Shown here: one piece after another, positions 1 through 12,300 of the stretch | How the letters are laid out: each line of letters begins with the position of its first letter | Numbering within the stretch: position 1 is the first letter of the stretch | NCBI RefSeq assembly: GCF_963678635.1 | Contig: NC_087070.1 | Coordinates: 6,544,539 to 6,608,538, forward strand | Length of the DNA: 64,000 nucleotides | From: Symsagittifera roscoffensis | Taxonomy: Eukaryota > Xenacoelomorpha > Acoela > Convolutidae | Reading direction: 5' to 3' | The notes under the pieces: model-generated | Told to the model about the DNA's origin: nothing | Databases searched by the model: none | The model's input: only the letters and a program-made list of their open reading frames with translations | Made by a program: the position numbers and the translations under genes

Positions 1-120
1 ACATGAGCCCAATTATGGCTCTGAATTTCTCAGAATAGAGCTGAATGAACCCAAATTTAACGAACGTGAGCCCAATTATGGCCCTGAATTTCTCAGAATA
101 GAGCTGATTGAAACCAATTT

Positions 121-560
121 TAAGGAACAAGAGCCAAATTATGGCTCTGAATTTCTCAGAATAGAGCTGAATGAACCCAATTTTAACGTGAGCCCAATTA
201 TGGCCCTGAATTTCTCAGAATAGAGGTGATTGAAACCAACTTTAAGGAACGTTAGCCCAATTATGGCCCTGAATTTCTCAGAATAGAGCTGATTGAAACC
301 AATTATAACAAACGTGAGCCCAATTATGGCCCTGAAATTCTCAGAGTAGAGCTGATTGAAACCAACTTTAAGGAACATGAGCCCAATTATGGCTCTGAAT
401 TTCTCAGAATAGAGCTGAATGAACTCAATTTTCTCAGAATAGAGCTAAATGAACCCAATTTTAATGAACGTGAGCCCAATTATGGGCCTGAATTTCTCAG
501 AATAGAGCTGATTGAAACCAACTTTTAGGAACATGAGCCCAATTATGGCTCTGAATTACT
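121..560. repeat. Minisatellite block duplicated at 4433-4870
   Basis: A run of private variants (GGAACAAGAGCCAAATTATGG, AATAGAGGTGATTG, CCAATTATAACAAACG, then a shortened unit) recurs in the same order around 4433-4870. The block moved or duplicated over about 4.3 kb. The distance is not an exact multiple of 63 because shortened units are included. Confidence 0.8.
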
Positions 561-3500
561 CAGAACAGAGCTGATTGAAACAAACTTTAAGGAACGTTAG
601 CCCAATTATGGCCCTGAGTTTCTCAGAATAGAGCTGATTGAAACCAACTTTAAGGAACGTTAGCCCAATTATGGCACTGAATTTCTCAGAATAGAGCTGA
701 ATGAACCCAATTTTAACGAAAGTGAGCCCAATTATGGCACTGAATTTCTCAGAATAGAGCTGACTGAAACCAACTTTAAGGAACATGAGCCCAATTATGG
801 CTCTGAATTTCTCAGAATACAGCTGATTGAAACCAACTTTAAGGAACGTTAGCCCAATTATGGCACTGAATTTCTCAGAATAGAGCTGATTGAAACCAAC
901 TTTAAGGAACGTTAGCCCATTTATGGCCCTGAATTTTTCAGAATAGAGCTGATTGAAACCAACTTTAGGAAACGTTAGCCCAATTATGGCACTGAATTTC
1001 TCAGAATAGAGCTGAATGAACCCAATTTTAACGAACGTGAGCCCAATCATGGCTCTGAATTTCTCAGAATAGAGCTGAATGAACCCAATTTTAACGAACG
1101 TGAGCCCAATTTTGGCACTGAATTTCTCAGAATAGAGCTGACTGAAACCAACTTTAAGGAACATGAGCCCAATTATGGCTCTGAATTTCTCAGAATAGAG
1201 CTGAATGAACCCAATTTTAACGAACGTGAGCCCAAATTTGGCACTGAATTTCTCAGAATAGAGCTGAATGAACCCAATTTTAACGAACATGAGCCCAATT
1301 ATGGCCCTGAATTTCTCAGAATAGAGCTGATTGAAACCAACTTTAAGAAACGTTAGCCCAATTATGGCACTGAATTTCTCAGAATAGAGCTGAATGAACC
1401 CAATTTTAACGAACGTGAGCCCAAATTTGGCACTGAATTTCTCAGAATAGAGCTGAATGAACCCAATTTTAACGAACGTGAGCCCAATCATGGCCCTGAA
1501 TTTCTCAGAATAGAGATGATTGAAATCAACTTTAAGGAACTTGAGCCCAATTATGGCCCTGAATTTCTCAGAATAGAGCTGATAGAAACCAACTTTAAGA
1601 AACGTTAGCCCAATTATGGCACTAAATTTCTCAGAATAGAGCTGAATTAACCCAATTTTAACGAACGTGAGCCCAATTATGGCTCTGAATTTCTCAGAAC
1701 AGAGCTAAATGAACACAATTTTAATGAACGTGAGCCCAATTACGGCCCTGAATTTCCCAGAATAGAGCTGATTGAAACCAACTTTTAGGAACATGAGCCC
1801 AATTATGGCTCTGAATTTCTCAGAATAGAGCTAAATGAACCCAAATTTAACGAACGTGAGCCCAATTATGGCCCTGAATTTCTCAGAATAGAGCTGAATG
1901 AACCCAATTTTAACGAACGTGAGCCCAATTATGGCCCTGAATTTCTCAGAGTAGAGCTGATTGAAACCAACTTTAAGGAACATGAGCCCAATTATGGCTC
2001 TGAATTTCTCAGAATAAAGCTGAATGAACTCAATTTTCTCAGAATAGAGCTAAATGAACCCAATTTTAACGAACGTGAGCCCAATTATGGGCCTGAATTT
2101 CTCAGAATAGAGCTGATTGAAACCAATTTTTAGGAACATGAGCCCAATTATGGCACTGAATTTCTCAGAACAGAGCTGAATGAACCCAATTTTAACGAAC
2201 GTGAGCCCAATCATGGCCCTGAATTTCTCAGAATAGAGCTGAATGAACCCAATTTTAACGAACGTGAGCCCAATTATGGCACTGAATTTCTCAGAATAGA
2301 GCTGAGTGAAACCAACTTTAAGGAACATGAGCCCAATTATGGCTCTGAATTTCTCAGAATAGAGCTGAATGAACCCATTTTTAACGAACGTGAGCCCAAA
2401 TTTGGCACTGAATTTCTCAGAATAGAGCTGAATGAACCCAATTTTAACGATCATGAGCCCAATTATGGCCCTGAATTTCTCAGAATAGAGCTGATTGAAA
2501 CCAACTTTAAAGAACTTGAGCCCAATTATGGCCCTGAATTTCTCAGAATAGAGCTGATTGAAACCAACTTTAAGAAACGTGAGCCCAATTATGGCTCTGA
2601 ATTTCTCAGAACAGAGCTAAATGAACACAATTTTAACGAACGTGAGCCCAATTATGGCCCTGAATTTCCCAGAATAGAGCTGATTGAAACCAACTTTTAG
2701 GAACATGAGCCCAATTATGGCTCTGAATTTCTCAGAATAGAGCTGAATGAACCCAAATTTAACGAACGTGAGCCCAATTATGGCCCTGAATTTCTCAGAA
2801 TAGAGCTGAATGAACCCAATTTTAACGAACGTGAGCCCAATTATGGCCCTGAATTTCTCAGAGTAGAGCTGATTGAAACCAACTTTAAGGAACATGAGCC
2901 CAATTATGGCTCTGAATTTCTCAGAATAGAAATGAATGAACCCAATTTTCTCAGAATAGAGCTAAATGAACCCAATTTTAACGAACATGAGCCCAATTAT
3001 GGGCCTGACCTGAATTTCTCAGAATAGAGCTGATTGAAACCAACTTTTAGGAACATGAGCCCAATTATTGCTCTGAACTACTCAGAACAGAGCTGATTGA
3101 AACCAACTTTAAGGAACGTTAGCCCAATTATGGCCCTGAGTTTTTCAGAATAGAGCTGATTGAAACCAACTTTATGGAACGTTAGCCCAATTATGGCACT
3201 GAATTTCTCAGAATAGAGCTGAATGAACCCAATTTTAACGAACATGAGCCCAATTATGGCTCTGAATTTCTCAGAATACAGCTGATTGAAACCAACTTTA
3301 AGGAACGTTAGCCCAATTATGGCACTGAATTTCTCAGAATAGAGCTGATTGAAACCAACTTTAAGGAACGTTAGCCCAATTATGGCACTGAATTTCTCAG
3401 AATAGAGCTGATTGAAACCAACTTTAAGGAACGTTAGCCCAATCATGGCCCTGAATTTCTCAGAATAGAGTTGAATGAACCCAATTTTAACGAACGTGAG

Positions 3501-5161
3501 CCCAATTATGGCACTGAATTTCTCAGAATAGAGCTGACTGAAACCAACTTTAAGGAATATGAGCCCAATTATGGCTCTGAATTTCTCAGAATAGAGCTGA
3601 ATGAACCCAATTTTAACGAACGTGAGCCCAAATTTGGCACTGAATTTCTCAGAATAGAGCTGAATGAACCCAATTTTAACGAACATGAGCCCAATTATGG
3701 CCCTGAATTTCTCAGAATAGAGCTGATTGAAACCAACTTTAAGAAACGTTAGCCCAATTATGGCACTGAGTTTGTCAGAATAGAGCTGAATGAACCCAAT
3801 TTTAACGAACGTGAGCCCAATCATGGCCCTGAATTTCTCAGAATAGAGATGATTGAAATCAACTTTAAGGAACTTGAGCCCAATTATGGCCCTGAATTTC
3901 TCAGAATAGAGCTGATTGAAACCAACTTTAAGAAACGTTAGCCCAATTATGGCACTGAATTTCTCAGAATAGAGCTGAATGAACCCAATTTTAACGAACG
4001 TGAGACCAATTATGGCTCTGAATTTCTCAGAACAGAGCTAAATGAACACAATTTTAACGAACGTGAGCCCAATTATGGCCCTGAATTTCCCAGAATAGAG
4101 CTGATTGAAACCAACTTTTAGGAACATGAGCCCAATTATGGCTCTGAATTTCTCAAAATAGAGCTAAATGAACCCAAATTTAACGAACGTGAGCCCAATT
4201 ATGGCCCTGAATTTCTCAGAATAGAGCTGAATGAACCCAATTTTAACGAACGTGAGCCCAATTATGGCCCTGAATTTCTCAGAATAGAGCTGATTGAAAC
4301 CAACTTTAAGAAACGTTAGCCCAATTATGGCTCTGAATTTCTCAGAATAGAGCTGAATGAACCCAAATTTAACGAACGAGAGCCCAATTATGGCCCTGAA
4401 TTTCTCAGAATAGAGCTGATTATAACCAATTTTAAGGAACAAGAGCCAAATTATGGCTCTGAATTTCTCAGAATAGAGCTGAATGAACCCAAATTTAACG
4501 TGAGCCCAATTATGGCCCTGAATTTCTCAGAATAGAGGTGATTGAAACCAACTTTGAGGAACGTTAGCCCAATTATGGCCCTGAATTTCTCAGAATAGAG
4601 CTGATTGAAACCAATTATAACAAACGTGAGCCCAATTATGGCCCTGAATTTCTCAGAGTAGAGCTGATTGAAACCAACTTTAAGGAACATGAGCCCAATT
4701 ATGGCTCTGAATTTCTCAGAATAGAGCTGAATGAACCCAATTTTCTCAGAATAGAGCTAAATGAACCCAATTTTAACGAACGTGAGCCCAATTATGGGCC
4801 TGAATTTCTCAGAATAGAGCTGATTGAAACCAACTTTTAGGAACATAAGCCCAATTATGGCTCTGAATTTCTCAGAATAGAGCTGAATGAACCCAATTTT
4901 AACGAACGCGAGCCCAATTATGGCCCTGAATTACTCAGAACAGAGCTGATTGAAACCAACTTTAAGGAACGTTAGCCCAATTATGGCCCTGAGTTTCTCA
5001 GAATAGAGCTGATTGAAACCAACTTTAAGGAACGTTAGCCCAATTATGGCACTGAATTTCTCAGAATAGAGCTGAATGAACCCAATTTTAACGAACGTGA
5101 GCCCAATTATGGCACTGAATTTCTCAGAATAGAGCTGACTGAAACCAACTTTAAGGAACAT

Positions 5162-7050
5162 GAGCCCAATTATGGCTCTGAATTTCTCAGAATAGAGCTG
5201 AATGAACCCAATTTAAACAAACGTGAGCCCAAATTTGGCACTGAATTTCTCAGAATAGAGCTGAATGAACCCAATTTTAACGAACATGAGCCCAATTATG
5301 GCCCTGAATTTCTCAGAATAGAGCTGATTGAAACCAACTTTAAGAAACGTTAGCCCAATTATGGCACTGAATTTCTCAGAATAGAGCTGAATGAACCCAG
5401 TTTTAACGAACGTGAGCCCAATCATGGCCCTGAATTTCTCAGAATAGAGATGATTGAAATCAACTTTAAGGAACTTGAGCCCAATTATGGCCCTGAATTT
5501 CTCAGAATAGAGCTGATTGAAACCAACTTTAAGAAACGTTAGCCCAATTATGGCACTGAATTTCTCAAAATAGAGCTGAATGAACCCAATTTTAACGAAC
5601 GTGAGCCCAATTATGGCTCTGAATTTCTCAGAACAGAGCTAAATGAACACAATTTTAACGAACGTGAGCCCAATTATGGCCCTGAATTTCCCAGAATAGA
5701 GCTGATTGAAACCAACTTTTAGGAACATGAGCCCAATTATGGCTCTGAATTTCTCAGAATAGAGCTAAGTGAACCCAAATTTAACGAACGTGAGCCCAAT
5801 TATGGCCCTGAATTTCTCAGAATAGAGCTGATTGAAACCAACTTTAAGAAACGTTAGCCCAATTATGGCACTGAATTTCTCAGAATAGAGCTGAATGAAC
5901 CCAATTTTAACGAACGTGAGCCCAATCATGGACCTGAATTTCTCAGAATAGAGATGATTGAAATCAACTTTAGGGAACTTGAGCCCAATTATGGCTCTGA
6001 ATTTCTCAGAATAGAGCTGAATGAACCCAATTTTAACGAACGTGAGCCCAATTATGGCACTGAATTTCTCAGAATAGAGCTGACTGAAACCAACTTTAAG
6101 GAACATGAGCCCAATTATGGCTCTGAATTTCTCAGAATAGAGCTGAATGAACCCAATTTAAACAAACGTGAGCCCAAATTTGGCACTGAATTTCTCAGAA
6201 TAGAGCTGAATGAACCCAATTTTAACGAACATGAGCCCAATTATGGCCCTGAATTTCTCAGAATAGAGCTGATTGAAACCAACTTTAAGAAACGTTAGCC
6301 CAATTATGGCACTGAATTTCTCAGAATAGAGCTGAATGAACCCAGTTTTAACGAACGTGAGCCCAATCATGGCCCTGAATTTCTCAGAATAGAGATGATT
6401 GAAATCAACTTTAAGGAACTTGAGCCCAATTATGGCCCTGAATTTCTCAGAATAGAGCTGATTGAAACCAACTTTAAGAAACGTTAGCCCAATTATGGCA
6501 CTGAATTTCTCAAAATAGAGCTGAATGAACCCAATTTTAACGAACGTGAGCCCAATTATGGCTCTGAATTTCTCAGAACAGAGCTAAATGAACACAATTT
6601 TAACGAACGTGAGCCCAATTATGGCCCTGAATTTCCCAGAATAGAGCTGATTGAAACCAACTTTTAGGAACATGAGCCCAATTATGGCTCTGAATTTCTC
6701 AGAATAGAGCTAAGTGAACCCAAATTTAACGAACGTGAGCCCAATTATGGCCCTGAATTTCTCAGAATAGAGCTGATTGAAACCAACTTTAAGAAACGTT
6801 AGCCCAATTATGGCACTGAATTTCTCAGAATAGAGCTGAATGAACCCAATTTTAACGAACGTGAGCCCAATCATGGACCAGAATTTCTCAGAATAGAGAT
6901 GATTGAAATCAACTTTAGGGAACTTGAGCCCAATTATGGCTCTGAATTTCTCAGAATAGAGCTGAATGAACCCATTTTTAACGAACGTGAGCCCAATTAT
7001 GGCACTGAATTTCTCAGAATAGAGCTGAATGAACCCAATTTTAACGAACG
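5162..7050. repeat. 945-bp higher-order repeat, two near-identical copies
   Basis: The rare variant ATTTAAACAA occurs at 5211 and again at 6156, exactly 945 bp apart, which is 15 units of 63 bp. The surrounding variants (GGCACTGAATTTCTCAAAATAG, CCCAGTTTTAACG, CTAAGTGAACCC) repeat in the same order. This points to recent duplication of a 15-unit block inside the minisatellite. Confidence 0.9.
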
Positions 7051-7465
7051 TGAGCCCAATTATGGCCCTGAATTTCTCAGAATACAGCTGATTGAAACCA
7101 ACTTTAAGGAACGTTAGCCCAATTATGGCACTGAATTTATCAGAATAGAGCTGATTGAAACCAACTTTAAGGAACGTTAGCCCAATTATGGCCCTGAATT
7201 TCTCAGAATAGAGCTGATTGAAACCAGCTTTAAGGAACTTCAGCCCAATTATGGCTCTGAATTTCTCAGAATAGAGCTGAATGAACCCAATTTTAACGAA
7301 CGTGAGCCCAATTATGGCACTGAATTTCTCAGAATAGAGCTGAATGAACCCAATTTTAACGAACGTGAGCCCAATTATGGCCCTGAATTTCTCAGAATAG
7401 AGCTGATTGAAACCAACTTTAAGGAACGTTAGCCCAATTATGGCACTGAATTTCTCAGAATGAGC

Positions 7466-9250
7466 TGAATAAATCCAATTTTTTCGAGGGACTTATTGAG
7501 CCCAATTATTAACAAATCAGGCTCAGTTTTTGGTCTTTGTTCTTCCAGTATGCAGCTGGATGAGCCTAACTTCTAGGAAAAAGGGCTGAATGAGATCAAT
7601 TTTCAGTAACAGGAGCAGAAATTTTTGACACAGAAAATCACAGGTGGCATAGTTTCTTTGTAAAAAAGGGTTGATACGCGATGCGCGGTTGGCCAACAAT
7701 TTTTGAGACAAAAAATATTATAAGTAAGGCTTATGATTTTGTCCATGACTGTTTTTAGGGCGTTTTGATGGCGTAAAAAGCCAGTATATGACCACTGTTT
7801 TCAGAAACGCTCTTGCTGTGGAAACCTTGTCGCAAAAAATACAAGTCTTAGGGAATAACAGGAAATAAAATGTTTTGTTAGCTTATATCAACCATCAGCT
7901 TCAAACTACTCATAAATGCTCATCCTTGTTTGACGTCGGATCAAGTAATTTTTCAATTCTTCCGACTGCCGGTAAAAAATCAAAAAATTACTAATGCAGT
8001 TGCAATCAGCTGTTTGTCCCATCCACTCTAAAAGTCTGATACCTAGCTTTTGTTGCTTTTGGACAACAAAGCTGGACCTAGCACAGGGAGCTCGGCCATT
8101 TTGATTTACGCCAGCTCCATTAGTGTACATGCGAAGAAAACTTGGGCATATACATCGTCGTCTTATGTATGTCAATACCAATTACTTTTCATGCTTTGAT
8201 TTGGCTCCAAAACAACAAATCTTCCATGCCCATGTCACAAAAACTTGCCCAAGTTGTACTGATGGTCCATTTTTTGAAGAGCAGCCCATACATCTAGACT
8301 TTTGGCGTTCACATAACTGGATCTTTGCAATGTTTTTGGACAACTATACGGTGGTTTTATCTAAACTTAAGATTTTTTCCCAAAAAGTGTGTTGAAAACG
8401 TTGATCAGTCAATATGTAAATTCCAATGATAAGCAACTTAACCTCACAAAGTTAACAATAAGAGTGATCGTATAGGTCAACCCAGGGTGACAGACAATAC
8501 CAAGGGCAACACCTGCTAATAGATTAATTATCACCACGTTTGACAATTGATTGACACTTAGAAATGAAACTCTCACGAACTGTTTTAGCACTATACAACA
8601 AGTGGTTTCGCGGCCATAACTCTTGTCCAACGCAATATTCATTTTTAAAAACATGATGGCTAGTTCTTCGCTTCGACTTGAATATATAGACTTCTTGCGT
8701 TGTTTTGTAGATTCACTCTTATGCGTTCAGAATCATTTTAGAGCGTTTTGGGATAATTTCTGCATGTAACTCGCGAAAAAATAAAAATGCAAAGGTTGGT
8801 TGTCGTGGGGTTAATAGCATTTTTCAACAACAACTTTTTGTCCGCTGTAGGCTTCACAGTAGCTTTCATTCAATGTAACTTCCTCTTTGCCTCTTAAACA
8901 GCCACATTAAGCCAATAGCAACTTTCCGTAAACTCAATCCTTGGCTACGTTTTTGTCCAGCGAGATTCGTAACAACGAAATTAGAGTCTTTTTTGAACAA
9001 CCAAAAATTCAAAGGCGAGAAAAAATCTTTCGTAAAATCTTTCGTTAAATTTCGTTAAGTTTGGTAACTTTGAATTATTTGTCAGGTTTCTTAGCTACTT
9101 ATTTGACCAACCGAAAAATTGACTAGAATTCTCAAACTAAACCATGTTTTTTGAACACCGTCGTCCTACCCCCATCCAGCTCAGCTCCCTTCTCGCAACA
9201 ACCAAAGCCAGAATACAGCGGAGGAGAACAAAAATTCGTAAGCCACTAAC
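7466..9250. other. AT-rich sequence between minisatellite and exchanger exon 8
   Basis: No coding exon that I can support. By gene order this is intron 8 of the Na+/H+ exchanger (minus strand), because exon 8 ends in a good GTTAGT donor at 9250 and no stop is reached. One exon-like segment (8443-8512, minus) has a strong GTTAAG donor, but its translation does not fit the family. Confidence 0.5.
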
Positions 9251-9362
9251 CTCTGACGTGGTTGGTGAATCTGGTGAGGTAAGACGTAAAAGCACCGAAG
9301 CCAAGTCCAATCAGCACTCCTCCGAAACTGACGATGAAGAAGGAACAGAAGCCTTTGAAGAT
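9251..9362 (-). CDS. Na+/H+ exchanger exon 8
   Basis: Acceptor TTTTTTTCTTCAG|ATC, donor CAGAG|GTTAGT. It encodes [20 protein letters not shown] and then [17 protein letters not shown], the family segment after the ND helix. It ends in phase 1. The next exon should begin with the family's (V).EPL segment and is not found in the window. Confidence 0.93.
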
Positions 9363-12300
9363 CTGAAGAAAAAAAAACAGAATAGATTTTGTCCAAAAGC
9401 GGGTATTTTCCACTGAAATTCATCAAAATCTATTTTGAATGTGTTCATGGAAACAATTCAATCTATTGTCTTAGTGCAAAATTTCCAATCAAAATTTGAC
9501 CGCTGGTTTCAGTTGCACAATTATAATACCGTGTTGAAAAGTGAAATTTTGCGAAGGGGCAATTTTCAAACAAATTTCGAAACTTTAGGTTGTCAAACAT
9601 TGAGTATCCGATGTCTCCAAAAACACTATGAGCTCCTATTTTGCAAAAAAAAAAAATAGTTTTGAGACGCGTGCCATATTAAAATTAACAGGCGTAAAAG
9701 CCGTATTTGGCAACTTTTTGTTTTTGGAACGTTTTGGCCGAAAGTTGTTTTCTTTGGATGGTAAAGAGGTGGATTTCCTGAAGGAAAAAGACAACCCGTC
9801 ATCCCTCCCCTCCTAGCTTGCTCTTGACTCTGATAGTATTTCAAAATTTTAGCCATACTATATTCGGATTCAACCATAATTATTTCAAAATAGGTCATAG
9901 TATTTTGATGTTCATAGTTATGTCAATGACTTGCCTCCTTGGGTAGTATTTGGGGCATGACTACAAACACCTCCATCATACGGTATAGAACCACAGTGAC
10001 TGCATCATTCAGTAGGGACTCCCCGAACACCAGGAAGTAGAGGGCACTGTTAACGTTGATTTCCTCAAAAATGGCCAGCACCTGGAACGACTTCGAAATA
10101 ACACTGGACTGGACTATAACTGGTCGCCAGCGACGATTCGTCGCAATTAGAAGCGCTATGTTTGTCGCAAGAAAATTTATTTAGGCTTCATTGATAAATA
10201 GTTCCGTGGAGCATTGCATAGCGGATCCCACACCCGGTAAGGAATGGAAGTTTGGTTGTTGTGCCTTGCAATATCAATTGATACCACACTACCTATATAA
10301 ATTTTTAACGGTCCAAAATCATTGCTTCTTAATGTAAGAACTTTTCGACTAGGAAGTTCAGTGGTTACAATTGTTGCTCAAACCTTAATTGTCCTAATGG
10401 TCGCCTGAAAACAGAACCATGTAAAACTACTGGTGACACCATTAAACTCGTGTTTACGTTTGATTGGGCGAGGAGGCGGGGGAGGGGGGGGACAGCTTGT
10501 GACTGAATAAGATCCGTCTTTTTTAATAGATGAAGTATGGACTTGAAACTTCAATGGCTCGTGTTCATTGTAATTTTTTTTAAAAACAATGAGCAAATAG
10601 AAAAATGAGCAGATAAAAAAGTGAGCACGAAATGTCTTCAGTTTGAAAAAAAAACAGGTCCTGGCCGAGCTCGATCCTTGGCCTTAGCCGTCCCAGGCGT
10701 AGTCGTTACGATTCAAGAAGATCGCGGTTGAATGCAAGAGGCTATACTTACTGCCACAGGATCGACGGCGGAGATGAGGGCGGCAAAGAGCAGACACTGC
10801 GCAAAACCGAATTGGGCCAAAGGGCCGAATGCACCCGCGTCATTGAACAGAAACAACACTGGTGCTATAATAAAGAAAAAAGGTGTGAGCAGTAGTTTTT
10901 TTGTTGTTTTCAACTACGCTGTTTTTTATAAACAATAATTTTTATTTTTTCTTATGCTTTTTCTTGTAGAATTTGCATAAATTGTGTGCGTAAAGGGAAC
11001 CATTTTCACTAAATTGGAACTTTTACTAAAACTGAAAATTTTTGTTTTTTTTAAACAAAAACTTACAATTTTCTAGTCGGAATGAAGTCAAAATTAACTT
11101 AACCGATGATGAAGGTATTCAAAACAGTTCCCTGAAAAAGAACAAATTATTTAGAAAAACTATTATAGAAATCTTCTTAATAAGCTCTAGGTGGATTTTC
11201 TCTTACCAAACAGGCGAACACAAGAATTGTTCCCAGATTCTCCCACACAGCTCTGTCGTGGAGACAAAAGGCAGCCTCAAGCATTATCCTGAAATTTACG
11301 AGTCAAAAACAAAAATGAGTCGTACTCCTATTATTACCAAAGACTGCAATTAATTGGTTTAAATCGAAGTCCGTTTCTCATTTTGGTTGTATCCTGAAAA
11401 CTATTAGTAAAAAAAGTGAGTCGTACTCCTATTATTACCAATGATATGATTTTGTTCGAAATTTTGAAGAAAACTTAAAAGAAAGTAACGAAATTCATTC
11501 ATAAATTTATAAATCAATTTTAGATTTTTCAGAAACTTCTAAAGGGAGCATCCGTACCCATAAATTAAATGGTTTAAATCGAAGTCCATGTCTCATAATT
11601 GAAAAATCTCTCGGGATGAGTTAAATTCAAAAATTTTGTAATTATGTTTTCAACAACACGATTTGCTATAAATATGGTCACATTTTTGTTTAGATAATGT
11701 CAGTTTTCAGTAAACTGAGAGAGGAAAATCTAAAGTGAGGATTGTTACCATCCATTAGGTCAACAAAATCCACAACAAAAATCAATGAGAAAATTTGACT
11801 AAGTTTCCTTATTTTGACTACTTACAAAAAATTTCATTAATTAGCAGAATTTTTGAAATAACCTAAATAATCATTTGAGCTTCCCATTCCATGGATTTTT
11901 GTAAATAGCGAATTGAAAACATGAAGATCTGACAAGTCACGGGAATATGAATTTTTTTATCATCAACTATCAATCTCGCATGAATTTTGATGAGTTTTCT
12001 ACTTTTTAGTTTTAGGATCCTTTTGATGATTAGACAAAAAAATTAATCTTTGCCTGAATTGAGAAACCAAAAAGTTTAGGCAATTTTTAGACTAAATCTT
12101 TCTTAATTTTTGTCGAATAAAAAATGTCGAATTTTTATCCCAATTATCGAATTCCCCCAGTCTAAGGGGGGAGGGCGATTTGTTACAAGGGTTATCAATT
12201 TCTTAGTCACCATAAGGAGAGGATAGTTAGCAAGATCTCTGTTTTCATATAAGTTTCCGCTGCCTTTAGGAAATGAGTAATTGTTTTGTATTGAGTTATA

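Larger units (their letters stand above)
1..7465. repeat. 63-bp minisatellite, about 118 copies
   Basis: Continuous head-to-tail array. The 63-bp unit (21 codons long) carries the landmarks GAGCCCAATTATGG, GAATTTCTCAGAATAGAG and CCAATTTTAACGAACG. Two unit classes mix along the array. One has CTGAATGAACCCAATTTTAACGAACGTGAG. The other has CTGATTGAAACCAACTTTAAGGAACGTTAG. Because the period is a multiple of three, long repetitive reading frames appear on both strands, but they stop wherever the class switches and have no start or end logic, so I read the array as non-coding. Its left end lies outside the window. The last recognisable unit decays near 7465. By position it probably lies inside an intron of the Na+/H+ exchanger gene whose known exons begin at 9251. 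Confidence 0.97.

Noticed and set aside
1-7465. CRISPR-like regular repeats
   Set aside because: Units are contiguous with no unique spacers and the sequence is eukaryotic; it is a minisatellite.
8123-8395. Small plus-strand ORF (90 codons)
   Set aside because: No family match, overlaps an equally long minus ORF, and lies in presumed intron sequence.
8443-8512. Exon-like segment with good acceptor and GTTAAG donor (minus) as exchanger exon 9
   Set aside because: Its translation (GVALGIVCHPGLTYTI...) does not match the expected family segment after FTNHVR, although it is hydrophobic.
9144-9416. Plus-strand ORF opposite exchanger exon 8
   Set aside because: It is the antisense shadow of a well-supported exon.
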